Below are positions 11,581-22,582 of a stretch of 64,000 bases of DNA, piece by piece. The first letter of the stretch is position 1; each line of letters starts with the position of its first letter. Under the pieces are notes generated by a model. That model saw nothing but the letters and a program-made list of their open reading frames with translations. It had not been told where the DNA came from and did no database searches. This stretch comes from Hyposmocoma kahamanoa (lineage: Eukaryota > Arthropoda > Insecta > Lepidoptera > Cosmopterigidae): assembly GCF_003589595.1 (NCBI RefSeq), contig NW_020654080.1, forward strand, positions 425,432 through 489,431, in the 5' to 3' direction. The translations under genes and the position numbers were made by a program.

Positions 11581-12127
11581 ATTCAAAAAATGTACGTCAA
11601 GCTGGCTTGTTTTTTTTACACACATAACATTTTGTCCCACGACATTTGAACTCCCGATTTACTCGTGGCTTAAACGATTACTAACGTTAAGGAATTTAAG
11701 TCGCACAAATAATCCACTCCTTGATTCAGCGGAATTCTAAAAAGTCCGTAATTAGTGAAGGGTTCAGAGGGAGGAATCTTTTTCGAGAAGTTCCACCTTT
11801 TGAAGTGTCCGTTATAACATAAATTGGTGACCCGCGACGAGTCCCGCCGAACAGTAATTAAAAATAATCCCGGTTTGTTTGCGTTCGCTTCGGTTGTTAT
11901 TCGTTACGAATAAATACGAAATAAAAATACTGTGATGTAATAACGAGTTCTCGGTAACTAATCGCCTATCGGTATTGGCGGATTTATAACTTTATTCAAT
12001 GGTTATATAGCCCTTGGATTTCATAATAGAACGGAAAATGTCGTAGCAGACGTGAAAGAAAATGTTATAATGATGCACTGTGGTATAATAAATATGTCTC
12101 TAACTGAACTGACTATGGTACCATCCG
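11581..12127. other. Unannotated; primer-binding-site-like motif
   Basis: No gene seen. The string ttggtgacccgcgacgag at about 11824-11841 resembles the primer-binding region following an LTR in insect LTR retrotransposons. No matching LTR or gag/pol sequence is visible, so no element is called. Confidence 0.3.
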
Positions 12128-13010
12128 GTGTACCCTCGGTTCCCATCTAGGACCCCTTCTTTTTCTCATGTTCGTCTACAATATTGCTTTCTCAATACTT
12201 TCCATACTCAAAATGTACGCTGATGACTTGAAGTTACACTAAACCGTTAACTCACTCACACAGTCATCACTATGACTAATAAGTGCTACCACATTAAGTT
12301 TACTCGGCGCCTGAGGTCTTCAGTTGTCACGTATTTTATTGACTGGTCACCAGTATTCGAGACTTCGGGATCCTCATGACGATTGAGTCCCATGGAGCTT
12401 ATACTAAAATTTTGTAATCATATTGACTCAATCATTAGTAAAGGTTCAATGCTAACTGGTTTTATGTGCGTCAAGACAAATGAAAATTTACAACGAACAA
12501 ACGAAATCAATTTTAATTTATAACTGTTTAATACGTTGTATTTTAGGATACTATCCACTGCGTGGAACCCAAGCTACGAGGTTAATTCGGACAGAATTGA
12601 ACGTATTCAAAAACGTTTCCTCTATCATTTAGCCATAATCTTAAGTGTAAGCAGCTTTTTCCATACGAGTCACGTCTCTCTTTAACATATCTACATTGCA
12701 AAAATGCCAAGAAGCACACAGATCTGACGTTTATATTCAAAATTATAGATATCCTCGATTATCTTTACTTTTCCGTCCCCCATCCTGACAGCCGTCTACA
12801 TAATAGTAAAGCGTTTTCATTCCCTGTTTGTAGAAGTAATCTCTGTCAACACTGTCCACTGCATCGCATGTGCACTCATATTTTATTTCGACATATTCTC
12901 TGGTTCTTTGGTTTCAGCTAAGAACTCAATTACAAAGTGCCAGCGCTATTTGTCATTTAATTCTTTAATTACCTCAGGACCTCAATATCTAGTACTCACA
13001 GTGCTATCCG
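12128..13010 (+). mobile_element. Decayed LINE reverse transcriptase with YADD box
   Basis: Across several frames this encodes the second half of a Jockey-type reverse transcriptase. Near 12135 one frame reads GSHLGPLLFLMFVYNIA. It then reaches KMYADDLKLH at about 12210-12240, which is the catalytic YADD box. Later fragments include STAWNPSYEVNSDRIERIQKRF (12560-12625), then YESRLSLTYLHC and TFIFKIIDILDYLYFSVPHP. Stops and frameshifts separate the pieces, so no protein is made. The protein pattern matches LINE ORF2 in order from motif to C-terminus. It ends near 13010 with no clear tail. Confidence 0.75.
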
Positions 13011-13362
13011 CTGATCTACCGAGGTAATTAAAATTGCTGTAAGGTTCAAATTATAACACATTTTTTTATTTGCCAAATGAATAAACGTAATCAGTAGAAA
13101 GTGCCTTGATTCAAAATAAATGTCCATTCATCAGCATTTGGTTTATTAATCAATATAGAGTAGCGCCCGGAAGCAATAAGGCGCATTTAATGAATCTTAA
13201 ATTTAACGACGACGTAGGACTTGCTTCCATCAAAGGAAATTGGACTCGCTCAAAACTGTTGTTGTTGAATTTGATTGGAACTTTTGCGACGTATTCGCGC
13301 CAAATGGATCAATGATATACTCTTAAGTATTGACAGGATTATTTGTTTCCGAGTTCTCATTT

Positions 13363-13620
13363 GTAGCGAAGTGCTGCCACCAAACCTATTACTGCCGCCA
13401 AACAGTAGTGTGAGCATTAATGCGTTCCGTTTTCAAAGGGCAAGGGTACTGCTGCGAAACTACAGGTACATGAGCGTTGTCATCTTTATGTCTCAAGGTG
13501 ACGGATTCCATGAAAATGCCGCTTAGGTCTTTGCGATTTAAAGCTCTGAGTAGTGTGGCAACATTTACGGGGAGGCGTACTGCTTACCACCAGACAATAC
13601 TTGATGTCATAACAAAATTC
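13363..13620 (+). repeat. Family A interspersed repeat, copy 1
   Basis: A diverged copy of the ~300 bp family found 12 times here. Shared blocks in order: gtgctgccacc...ctgccgccaa, aagggcaagggt, tatgtctcaaggtgacgg, ctttgcgatttaaagctctg, and the end acttgatgtcataa. It has no coding capacity. The family has no tRNA box and is probably a non-autonomous LINE or MITE derivative. Confidence 0.75.
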
Positions 13621-13689
13621 ATTAATCCACTGTACCTCGCATTGCTGATTTTATTTAAACCATAAACTGCTACGTTGCATTACTGCTGT

Positions 13690-13850
13690 TATAATGCGTG
13701 TTGGGAGCTTCACAAGTTTTCCACGGGTTGTAAACCTTCTTCGATTTTTCGCTTAGAATTAGACATTAAAGTCGTAGGTATATACCACAACGGAGATTCG
13801 AAGCATTGACCTCTCAATACAGAAGCAACCGGTTTGTCATTGGCCTGCTT
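13690..13850 (+). repeat. Family F repeat fragment
   Basis: It carries gcgtgttgggagcttcacaa followed by ttttccacggg and aaaccttcttcg. The same order occurs at 55.1 kb, and in part at 15.9, 36.7 and (reversed) 54.2 kb. The better copy at 55.1 kb starts with a catcatcatcatc microsatellite and cactgctaggcacgagtctc. Such (cat)n-linked sequences in Lepidoptera are usually RTE-type LINE ends; I infer that here. Confidence 0.5.
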
Positions 13851-15889
13851 CTACTGAGCGTGTTTTAAGTAAAAAATATTTAGCAAAACGTGATAAATGA
13901 AGTATAAAATTTGCGCTAGTTTTCTTTATTTTGTTTTTAATGAAAACGCGTTGGACCCTTGAACCGAACAGCCCAAACAACAACAAGGCTCATAAACGAT
14001 GTTCATTGTAATAAAACATTTCTACTCCCAACATCTTCAAAAGAAAGGCAAGTGCTGTCGAGGCGTTCGTCTTCGCATAATTTTCCATTCGCCTGCAAAA
14101 AGTCCTTGATAAAACGACAATATTCACTCGGACTTCAAGGAGTGAAATTGTACTAGTGATGTAACCGTAATTATCGATATGTCGATATTCGTCCTGATGA
14201 CTAGAGACTAGACCTCAAACATAACTGATGAAAGAGAATTCACAGTCTTGGGTTTTCAAATGAATGAAACTTTTTATTTAGCCCCACATTGTCGTCATCT
14301 TTGTTCGTAGCTTGAAATTTGTTCTTTGTTTATATTCAGGTCTGATGATACTTTTTGGAATAGATTAGATTAGAACAGAAAATCGAACAGAAAATTATAT
14401 TGTTCCTGTGATGTTGCTTAATTGTAGAAGCACATTATTAAGCTTCTGTGTTTTATCATGTAATTTTAAATAAATCAATAAAATTGCTCAGCACACACAT
14501 ATTGTATAAGTATATCACGATTAAAACATAAAACAATTAATACCATGCCTCATTATTGAATCGAATTAATAATTGTGTTGTGTCAATTATATATTTGCAT
14601 TATCGTAGTGAAAAAACATGGAATGTTAAATTCAAGATATGGATAGCCGAGGTCCCAACACTATTTCTGAAACGGAAACAAAAGGCGATGGGCAATATTC
14701 TCAGCATCGGGTGCGGCGCGGGCGGCGAGGGCGGGCTTCACAAACTCCGGCGCTGATTTGCATAATTCGCACGTTCAAATTCCGAATCTCTTTCCGTGTT
14801 TTGTTTAGCACCATTTAGAACCTTCTCTAAGTCAAGCAATATATCATACGTAGTCCGCATGTTCACGAACCGACTAATGACAGCATTAAATGTTCGGCTT
14901 TGTGCTGTCCGATCACAAAAAGAACCACCCCACGATGCGTGGTAGTCGTTGATTGCAACTAACCGATACTTCTAGAAGGGAAGGGAAGATCGACACGGAG
15001 TCGTAGTCAGTTTACAGAATCAGGATACCTAAAGTTGCCCATACAAGGAGGATAAACAAAACTTAAATGACAAATGTAAACATATTGTACACAATGTATT
15101 TGAGTGTTAATGCGCAGTGTCTTATATTTGCGTTAAACGCGATGTAGTACAGTGTACGAACATCGCCATTCGTCGTGTTCGCGGTAACATTACTCAGACA
15201 GATTTTGACGACCTCTCTGAGGTGCTTATTTGTATGTACCACTTGTTACCAGGGTTGTACTTTTTATATACATATAATAGACACTTGCTTGGCTGTGGCC
15301 AAGCTGCGCGTTCATGGTTGGTGTCATAATTTATACTGTTTTTTGACTATTCTACAAGATCAGTTTGGGTCAAGGTGGTGCACGGTGGTCTTTTTATAAA
15401 AGAGATCTGTGGCTTTTTTGCAAAGTAAACCGGTGTTTCATACAGTGGAATGACCACAGGTTGTTATTTTTTAGGTGCAGCAAAAGCAAGTTCCATTTTC
15501 GTCTACGACCAAACATAAAGAAAAATTTGAGAAACAGTTTTGGTATCATGAATAGAAACATGTAAATAAAACTGCTTTTAGAAGTACCGGTCTCACTTCA
15601 TAAAAGCAACTAAAAAATTCCAAATTCGTACCTGTTCATCCTTCAGGTTTCTTACGCAAATTCGACACCCACTCCTCTCCCCCGCCCCTCAGTCGCAGCG
15701 GGTAATATGTGAGGGCTCTTTACGCCGACACCTCAACTTTGAAAGGTTGTACATACATGTTAGGGATGTGTTTGTGGTTTGAAGAAAATATAATGTAAAA
15801 TAAAATATTGTAGCATTAATGAAATAAGTAAAAGCATTAACGAAACAAGGTAAATTGTTTTGAATTTATGAAATTATCGTCATCGTCAC
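13851..15889. other. Unannotated; GC islet at 14.7 kb
   Basis: No recognised coding sequence. A GC islet at 14700-14755 (ggtgcggcgcgggcggcgag) ends next to an octamer-like tgatttgcataatt. A C-rich run lies at 15665-15690. The rest is AT-rich. Confidence 0.45.
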
Positions 15890-16165
15890 CAGCAACAACA
15901 ACCTTATATACGTTTCAATTCTAAGCACGGGTGTCTAAGAACGGGGCTTAGGCCACGTTCGCCCAAAATTCATTGTTTGGGAACTTCACGCGTTTTACAA
16001 GGATTGTGGACGTTTTTGGGAGTGCAGCTTTCATAACAATATTTTCCATAACATATTACTGCTACTAAACATTTACGAATGTACTAAACTTGGAAATGAA
16101 AGTGATAGGTACATACAGAAACAGGGATTGTATCCGTCGGCCTCTCAATTGAGAAATCACCATTC
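15890..16165 (+). repeat. Family F repeat, diverged copy
   Basis: It begins with a degenerate (cat/cac)n run (gtcatcgtcaccagcaacaa). It continues through aagcacgggtgtct, ggggcttaggccacg, gggaacttcacgcgttttac and a terminal tcggcctctcaattgaga. The order matches the 13.7 and 36.7 kb copies. No ORF. Confidence 0.5.
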
Positions 16166-16239
16166 TTCCCCTGGGCTATGACAGCTCTTATTTTAAATTA
16201 CTTTAAACTATTAAAATATTTATTTTATAATAACCAATG

Positions 16240-16315
16240 ATGATAACTGAATTGGTAGAGCGGTTGCCTTGGTTTGGCACTGACGTAAATTCGTGTCCTG
16301 TCAAGTTTACGGAAT
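16240..16315 (+). repeat. Possible tRNA-like SINE remnant
   Basis: The A-box-like gaattggtagagcggttgcc and a weak B-box-like attcgtgtcctgtcaag have about the right spacing for a tRNA-derived head. Acceptor-stem pairing is not evident. A degraded SINE is the best reading. Confidence 0.3.
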
Positions 16316-16917
16316 TTTCCTTAGTGTAGTATCTTTGTATTATTAATTATAACAATCTAGTGTAAAAAAAAGACAAAATTAATGTGACCATGATATTTAA
16401 AACATTAACATAACAAATGTTTTGTTACCCTCTCTTGGTATGTTATCACAAATACGTTTCTTTTTTTTTTTGTAAACTTTAGACAAACTTTAAGTAGAGT
16501 TAAAAGTTTTTTTTTTCAGATTTAAACTCGGGCATGTTTGTTTATTTCCAATGTGTATCAAACCTTATCACGGATATCTCTGTCCGCAGAGCGCTCATGG
16601 ACGGACGAATTGTCATTTCGGCGTGAAAATATCCACATGATTGCAATTCAAATTATAAAGCAACAGGGAATCAATTACAAACGTTTCTTTAAGCTATAAA
16701 AACATTGATCGATCGTTTTGAATATTCAATTAAATATTTTAGATCCTATTTATAATTACAATTATGAAATTTTTAAAGCATGAATTCCATGTCTCAGAAG
16801 GATTGCAGCTCAGTGAGAAAATGGTTATTCTCAATTCAAAAGTTGTTTTGATTCCCGTTTGGCGACATGCACCTATCACTTTAATTTCTAAGTGACATTC
16901 AATTATGAATGTTGCAT

Positions 16918-17132
16918 ATGAATAAATAATAAATAACACGTACACTCATAACCCTTCACTAAGGAAACCCTGTATCGCGAGTGCTATGGACACGCACATT
17001 GACAGCCACAAACTACATCCTAACTCACGAGAGAAATAAATGTAGGCCGTACTAATATTTCTACTGGCCAGGGAATCGAACCCGGGATCTCTGTGTTGCA
17101 GTCCAGAACGTTAACCATTTGGCCACAGAGGC
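16918..17132 (-). repeat. SINE B (tRNA-derived), copy 1
   Basis: Read on minus: gcctctgtggccaaatggtt (A-box region of leucine/serine-tRNA type), a B-box gggttcgattccctgg, a body with acatttatttctctcgtgag and acagggtttcc, and a short AT-rich tail at its left end (16920-16938). It is one of at least seven copies. RNA polymerase III boxes are intact by eye. No protein. Confidence 0.85.
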
Positions 17133-17136
17133 TAAG

Positions 17137-17324
17137 TTGTAAATATGATTCTTCTTTCTTTTTATTTTTTTTATTTCGTTTCTTCTTATTATTTCGTTGT
17201 TTCAATCATGAACAGTAACCATTTGGCCACAGAGGCAAAGAGCCTCTGTGGCCAAATGGTTACCGTTCTTTATTGTTGTAAATATGATTCTTCTTTCTTT
17301 TTATTTTTTTTCTTATTATTTCGT
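17137..17324. repeat. SINE-head hairpin between two direct repeats
   Basis: A perfect 22 bp inverted repeat, 17215-17236 and 17242-17263, is separated by five bases (aaaga). Both arms are the first 22 bp of SINE B (cctctgtggccaaatggtt), one on each strand. The hairpin is flanked by two near-identical ~50 bp T-rich segments (17137-17192 and 17276-17324) that share ttgtaaatatgattcttctt. It directly follows SINE B copy 1 and looks like a local inverted duplication from that SINE's end. Confidence 0.85.
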
Positions 17325-18710
17325 TTTTTATATGATTGTGTATTCTTTATTGAAATAAAATAGCATTTATTTGCTTTAATAGGGTGTACCTTTTCATTTT
17401 AATTTTACAATTAAATTAGAGAACTTAATCCTATTTAACCTTAAATAAGAGCATGAAAATATGCATAATATATTAAGAAATTGAATGAACTAAAATAAGA
17501 CCTAATTTATTAAAAATTAATATATGCTTCGACTTGGGATTGATTGATCCCAAATCGAGGCGTACTACTATACATCTTTACAATCTATATTTTAAAAGCC
17601 GTGTGCGCAGTTCCTATTAAAATCTAGGCAAAGGAAAGAAATCATTGAAAAAGAAATCTACACAAATAGTTAGTTGGAAGCTTTTTGTCTTAGGAATTGT
17701 ATCTAGTATCGCTTTACTTGGATTTCTTATACTTTTAGCAATCACGTCCTTCTTGAAGAAGATTCACAACCCTCGACATGGGGTGATGTTGGTGGTTGGA
17801 ACTCCATATTCCATCTTACAAAGCTTTGTAGCTCCTCGTAGCACGTCGCACTTAGGGTTTGCGTGAATGTCTACGCGGCTACGACACTCGGGGGAGGCGT
17901 ATTGAAAACTGCCATATTTCTATTTATATTCCCGTGAAAACGCAAAAACTTGTTGCAAATATTGACCCACTAGTATTTATGTGGTCTGTGATTGACCCAC
18001 TGTGTCATACTTGTTAATATTTTTCTTCGTCACCTATTTTGTGTCGCGGGACCTTAGTGTAATGAAATTCTAATTAATAAGTGATTCCATTATTTTCGTG
18101 TTTGAAAAAATAGTTATTAATTTGTCGGCACAAATGTGTAGAGCCAATGTAGTTGGAAACGTAGAGATAAATAGACATTATATATCTTGATCAGATTGTG
18201 AGTGCCATAAAAAAACCAGGTTAAAAGTATCAATAATAAACGGGCAAGTAAGGAGAGATTGATGCGAAAGAAAGAAGTTTCTTAGGAACATCGCCAGAGG
18301 AGATTCATGGTTGCTGTTTACACTGTCAGCATGTGCGCCTGTATTTTCGATTACTTTTCTATAATGTTTGTAAAATATGCCTATGTCAATAATTAATAGA
18401 CATATGTATCCTTTTTCGACAATGTGAGAGTGAGAGACTTTGTATATAGTAGTATTTATTTGTATGGTAACAAAATGACCTTCTTTGATCATCGATGGTC
18501 CTCAACCAACAGCCTCTCGCCATCAAAGAGCCGTTAGCTTCGGCCTGAATTGTCTCCGATTGAAGCCTTCGCTGATGGCAGATTGGCCACGGCCTGACGT
18601 GCGTCTTCAAGCCTGCTTAAAGCTAAAAACTTACGGTAAAACGTGCTAACGTTAACAATATTATTAATCCGCAAAAGTGATAACGAATTTATTAACACAG
18701 ATTTTTTAAA
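17325..18710. other. Unannotated AT-rich interval
   Basis: No recognised repeat or domain. The open frame 17645-17866 predicts a hydrophobic stretch (VLGIVSSIALLGFLILLAI) but opens at TTG and matches nothing known to me. The segment 18490-18620 is locally GC-richer, without a motif. Confidence 0.45.
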
Positions 18711-18850
18711 TTTATAATGGACCTACATTTGGCCACTATCTCTCCTGATTTTAAGTGTCAATATGAAGGCTATAATACGTCTTTGAATGCTTATGGACTC
18801 TATTCGATTTTGGGAGCTGCGAGTTTATGACTTCCCGAGCGCCATACGCA
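18711..18850 (-). mobile_element. LINE 3' end fragment (family of the 9.1 kb LINE)
   Basis: The plus-strand string aatggacctacatttggcca, then ctctcctgattttaagtg, aligns with the 3' untranslated end at 9105-9150 (agacacacgcttggccac, then ctcacctgatgttaagcg). No coding part remains. Confidence 0.55.
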
Positions 18851-19020
18851 TCATGTAATATTATTAATTTTCAGCGCATTCTTTTAATAAATTGTCAAAG
18901 AATTTTTAAAGCAATATCCATGAAAGCATTATAGAATATTTGTGGTCAGTCAGCAAATAACATCCAAGTTACAATGGATTTATCCGACCTTTTTAAAAGA
19001 ATGGTCTATTTGTTTGTTAT

Positions 19021-19135
19021 TTTTTCTATAATGTCAAGTGATGTGACGAACAAGTAGTGCGCTTGATAGTAAGCTTCACGCTTATCCAAATATAGGTAAG
19101 GTGGCAGCTGCTTCCCTGGACGAACTCTTTATTTA
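19021..19135 (-). repeat. Family A repeat, copy 2 (internally deleted)
   Basis: The 3' part (gatgtgacgaacaagtagtg, then gcttgatagtaagctt) is joined directly to the 5' part (aggtaaggtggcag, then cttccctggacgaactctt). The middle of the element is missing. Confidence 0.7.
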
Positions 19136-20027
19136 AGGGACGCGTAATGTAGTTTTTTTTAAATTGGACTATTTGAACTGTCCCTGCGTTCAGTAACGCC
19201 TGGCAAAAAGAGCCAGTTACAGGAAAGTAGATAAGTAATAATGGTCCAGTAGGAGACTGTATCTATAAATAAATAAAATAAAATAATTTATTTCAGACAA
19301 ATAAAATCTATGATTTTATTTTCTAAGTTATGCACATTTGTGATTTGATATTTATTTTCTTTGATTTTAATTATATTTCCGATAATTATCCATACTGATT
19401 CATAGTTCTGTTTCTTAAATTTCTGTCTAAAATTATAAATGTGAGAAAACTTAATAAATATGAAGGAAAATCTTTGGGAAAGCGGTTTGGATTGAAACTT
19501 TTTTAGATTGACATTTGACACGTTTGGGGACGCCTCCTGATACGTACATGTACGACATCGCTAGCGGTAGCATTTTATTGTTCCAATGAATATGAAGATA
19601 ATTAACGTGATAATTATGGTGATAATTATCAATGATACCTGCTACAAACAGTTGACGTAGTCGTGCTGCTTTGCCAAAAACTATAAGTTACATAACAAAA
19701 GTTAATGTTTCCACGGAAGGTGTGTCATCTTTATAGCAGCAATACGTTTCAAAATCCGCTGGGTGCGATATACCGCCGCCGGCCCCGGCGCGGCGGGTGC
19801 CCGTGGCGGTGGAGCGCTGCCAGCCGAGGGCTGCGGCAATCATACAACAAAACAGTTATTATTTATATCTGATAAATAAATATTACTTTGTTTTGCTGCT
19901 GGAACCGGAATCGGAACTTTAGAATTCGCTGCTATTTTAAAAGATAAAGAAAATAAACGACTTTAATAAATTTATAACATAAGAGTTTATATAAGAACTT
20001 GATATTATTATTTAGGCATTACAAAAC
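19136..20027. other. Unannotated; GC islet at 19.77-19.84 kb
   Basis: AT-rich, without recognised coding sequence. A 75 bp GC islet (ccgccgccggccccggcgcg and onward) lies at about 19765-19840. Confidence 0.45.
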
Positions 20028-20250
20028 TGCCTCCGTGGCCGAACGGCTACCAAGCCGGACTGCCACACAGAGGTCCCAGGTGCGATTCCCGGGCCGGAAG
20101 AAATATTTGCTTAGCTTACATTTATTTCTTTGGTGAGTTTGGGTGTAATTTGTGGTTGTCTATGGGTGTGTCCATGGCACCCCCAACACAGGGTTTCCCT
20201 TGTGCAGGGCTATGTTGAGTGTGTGCGTTATTATTATTATTATTTATACA
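20028..20250 (+). repeat. SINE B, copy 2 (near complete)
   Basis: The head tgcctccgtggccgaacggc carries an A box. The B-box region ggtgcgattcccgggccgg follows, then the body (ttggtgagtttgggtgtaat, then atggcacccccaacacaggg) and a (tta)n tail at about 20228-20246. It has the tRNA-Leu/Ser-like head, body and tail layout of a complete SINE. Confidence 0.9.
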
Positions 20251-20400
20251 TATATTACATTATACCTATCAGTGGGATCACAGAACTGCGGAAGCTAAGG
20301 ATGATAATGGATCAAAATTGACAAGCAACATTATAATATTTAAACGACAAATTTATTGTCAATGGGAATATCCATAACTTCATTATTAAATTTTTTTCAC

Positions 20401-20528
20401 ACACATTCATACGCACACGCACACGCACACGCACACGCACACACACGCGCACACGCACGCGCACACGCACGCGCACACGCACACGCACACGCACACGCAC
20501 ACGCACACGCACACGCACNNNNNNNNNN

Positions 20529-20583
<55 letters not shown>

Positions 20584-20588
20584 ACACA

Positions 20589-20619
<31 letters not shown>

Positions 20620-20626
20620 GCGCGCG
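20401..20626. repeat. Compound microsatellite (CACG)n / (CA)n / (CG)n
   Basis: Left of the assembly gap are cacacg and cacgcg units, right of it pure (ca)n, then (cg)n at about 20605-20626. It runs directly into a family A repeat. Apparent ORFs across it on both strands are repeat artefacts and should not be annotated as proteins. Confidence 0.95.
20519..20528. other. Assembly gap (10 N)
   Basis: Ten undetermined bases inside the microsatellite. The true length of the repeat is unknown. Confidence 0.99.
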
Positions 20627-20627
20627 C

Positions 20628-20750
20628 ACGCCTGTCTATAGCAGTTGCAGTGCCACACAAGGCTTTAAATTGCAAAGGTCTTAGAGGCACTGCCTCTGCA
20701 CCTATCACCCTGATATATAAGTTGACAAATCCCATGCGCCTGCAATTTCA
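20628..20750 (-). repeat. Family A repeat, copy 3 (partial)
   Basis: It holds acgcctgtctatagcagttg, ggctttaaattgcaaagg and tcaccctgatatataagttg in the order expected for the reverse orientation. Its outer 3' end is replaced by the CG microsatellite. Confidence 0.75.
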
Positions 20751-21514
20751 CCCAGACCCAGGGGTCTACCTTCAACATGATTGTATGTGTAATGTTTGAC
20801 CGGACGTAGTAAGACTATATTTATTTTGTTACATGTCACCTTCTTTACTACTAGTATCACAAATAAGTACAATCTGTGTCAAAAAACAAAGGCGCCTTGC
20901 CTATCAACGCTGAAACCGTTCGCAAAACTGTCTTTCGTTTTCTTTGCATATTTAGATTTTTAAAAGCTTTTTTATCGTCCTAGCATACGGGAATATATGC
21001 CGTACAGTAGCAATCTCACCGCTGCCTTATTAAATGTTAAGAAAATTAATAACAGGAGAACAGCACAATTTTTAGGAACATTAGCCATAATATAGCGGTA
21101 ATAAAAGGCGGGTGCGGGGGGCGGCTGCGGCGCGCGGGCGGTGCGGGCAACAGATACAAACTGTCGAGCATTATTCATTCGCCGGGATTTATTAATTTAG
21201 TGTGTGGCTGTTTTGTTACGAGAGTTGCTTTGGAAACTGCCTTCTATGGACTGCTTTATTTTTGTTACGATAGATACATACTAAAGAAAATACATTAAGA
21301 CGGTGGAAACCGTTGTCCATATTGAAGGTAACAAAACGCTGTTTTTACACTTTTAGTTTAGAGTGTTAAATCCTAAATGTAGGTAATGACAGACGTGCCC
21401 AGTGGACAACCTTAGAAATATGAAAATAAATTATCAAAATTCAATTACATGACTCTTATTCCACACAGAACATAAAATTTGATAAATTTAGATAAATAGA
21501 AAATATTTCTTTAA
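20751..21514. other. Unannotated; GC islet at 21.1 kb
   Basis: No gene seen. A GC islet at 21107-21150 (gcgggtgcggggggcggctg). Confidence 0.45.
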
Positions 21515-21652
21515 CGAACACACTCATAGCCGCGCACTAGGGAAACCCTGTATCGCGGGTGACATAAACACACACATAAACGACTACAAATTACACCCAA
21601 ACTCACGAGAGCATGGCAGTCCAGCATGATAATCATTCAGCCACGGAGATGG
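21515..21652 (-). repeat. SINE B, copy 3 (deleted in the head)
   Basis: Reverse orientation: ggaaaccctgtatcgcgggt, attacacccaaactcacgag, then a jump to catggcagtccagcatg and ccacggaga. The B-box segment between them is missing. Confidence 0.8.
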
Positions 21653-21688
21653 AGTCCTACATGCGAATAAGTTGAAGATTCCACGCCA

Positions 21689-22203
21689 ATGCCGCAGGCC
21701 CCGAGTGAAACCACCAACAGTCGAGCGAACACCTGCCATCTTATTTTACCTGAGACGTGTTACAGACAAGATCGAAGAGTCAGGCGTGCATCTATTAAGA
21801 CCTTTTTCAAGCCCCTGAGGAAGATTTCTCAGTTCCTGAGACCCGTGAAATTTAACATCGCCTTACAGGTTGCAGGAGTTTACAAGCTTGACTGTGAGTG
21901 CGGTCTTTCTTATATTGGACAAACGAAGCGAAGTATTTGTACCCGCCGCGTCAAAGAACATATAGCCGATGTCAAACACCGTCGCGTAAACAAGTCTGCG
22001 AGCATGTCATGGATAAACCAACACATTCAATGAAGTTTGACAAACCCCAGATCCTTGCAAAAGAAGTCCGTTATCTAACCAGGATGCTGCGAGAGGCCAT
22101 TGAAATTAAAAAACACACTAATTTCAACAGGGAAGATGGTTTCTCCGTACCACCAGTTTGGGATCCAGTATTTCCTCTAATGAAAAATCCCAAACAGACA
22201 TAA
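21689..22203 (+). pseudogene. Penelope-like element, GIY-YIG endonuclease end of ORF (frameshifted)
   Basis: C-terminal part of the Penelope-like retroelement polyprotein. The first frame (21689-22033) has KTFFKPLRKISQFLRPVKFN followed by the GIY-YIG core: GVYKLDCECGLSYIGQTKRS (GVY at residues 63-65, YIG at 75-77) and RVKEHIADVKHRR. At about 21995 the frame shifts. The second frame then continues with VCEHVMDKPTHSMKFDKPQI, RYLTRMLREAIEIKKH and SVPPVWDPVFPL to TAA at 22201-22203. The reverse-transcriptase domain that should precede is absent, so this is a 5'-truncated dead copy. In a live element this endonuclease nicks target DNA for target-primed reverse transcription. A terminal pLTR-like segment follows at 22390-22582. 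Confidence 0.9.
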
Positions 22204-22389
22204 GACTGCAGTATTAATTACTATGTTTTAGTTTATTATAATTCCTATTATTAATTAATAATAAATTGAACTTAATAAAAATTCATTCAATAAAATAATT
22301 TGTAAAACTTAATGTAGCGTAAATTGGAATGTTTTCTTTGTAAAATTCAAATTAAGTTATTTAATTAATAACTATTGTAACTATAGTGA

Positions 22390-22582
22390 AAAAGCAGGGT
22401 GGTTTGCATCAATATTTACATAACTGGTTGAAGACTGTACCACCTCAGTCAACCGTGACTATGGGACCTGTAAATAGCCCGAAACGTCGGTTTGTTTGAA
22501 AAAACAAATATACGCGATTTAAATCCGGAAAAATAGTTTCATTTCCTATGTGTAACAATCGCGAAAACCTAAGAACTCGATA
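22390..22582 (+). mobile_element. Penelope-like element terminal (pLTR-type) sequence, copy 1
   Basis: It lies downstream of the broken Penelope ORF, which identifies the whole family of terminal units in this window. Blocks in order: agcagggtggtttgcatcaa, gaagactgtaccacctcag, the box gcccgaaacgtcgg (22477-22490), tttgtttgaaaaaacaaat, gatttaaatccggaaaaata and the end gcgaaaacctaagaactcga. The box resembles the 3' core of a hammerhead ribozyme. The same terminal sequence appears at 29.4, 46.1, 53.3, 59.5 and 62.8 kb. Confidence 0.85.

Noticed and set aside
11824..11841. LTR retrotransposon primer-binding site
   Set aside because: No LTR pair, polypurine tract, gag or pol sequence was found around it.
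17645..17866. 73-codon ORF with a predicted membrane segment
   Set aside because: Opens at TTG in AT-rich sequence. The hydrophobic stretch can arise by chance from T-rich codons, and no family resemblance was seen.
20028..20105. Leucine/serine-type tRNA gene
   Set aside because: A and B boxes are present, but the acceptor stem does not pair and the sequence continues into a conserved 140 bp body with a (tta)n tail in several copies. It is a SINE head.
20312..20799. Long ORFs on both strands through the CA/CG microsatellite
   Set aside because: The proteins are alternating two-residue repeats (HTHT, RVRV, CACA) and cross the N gap. They are translation artefacts of the repeat.
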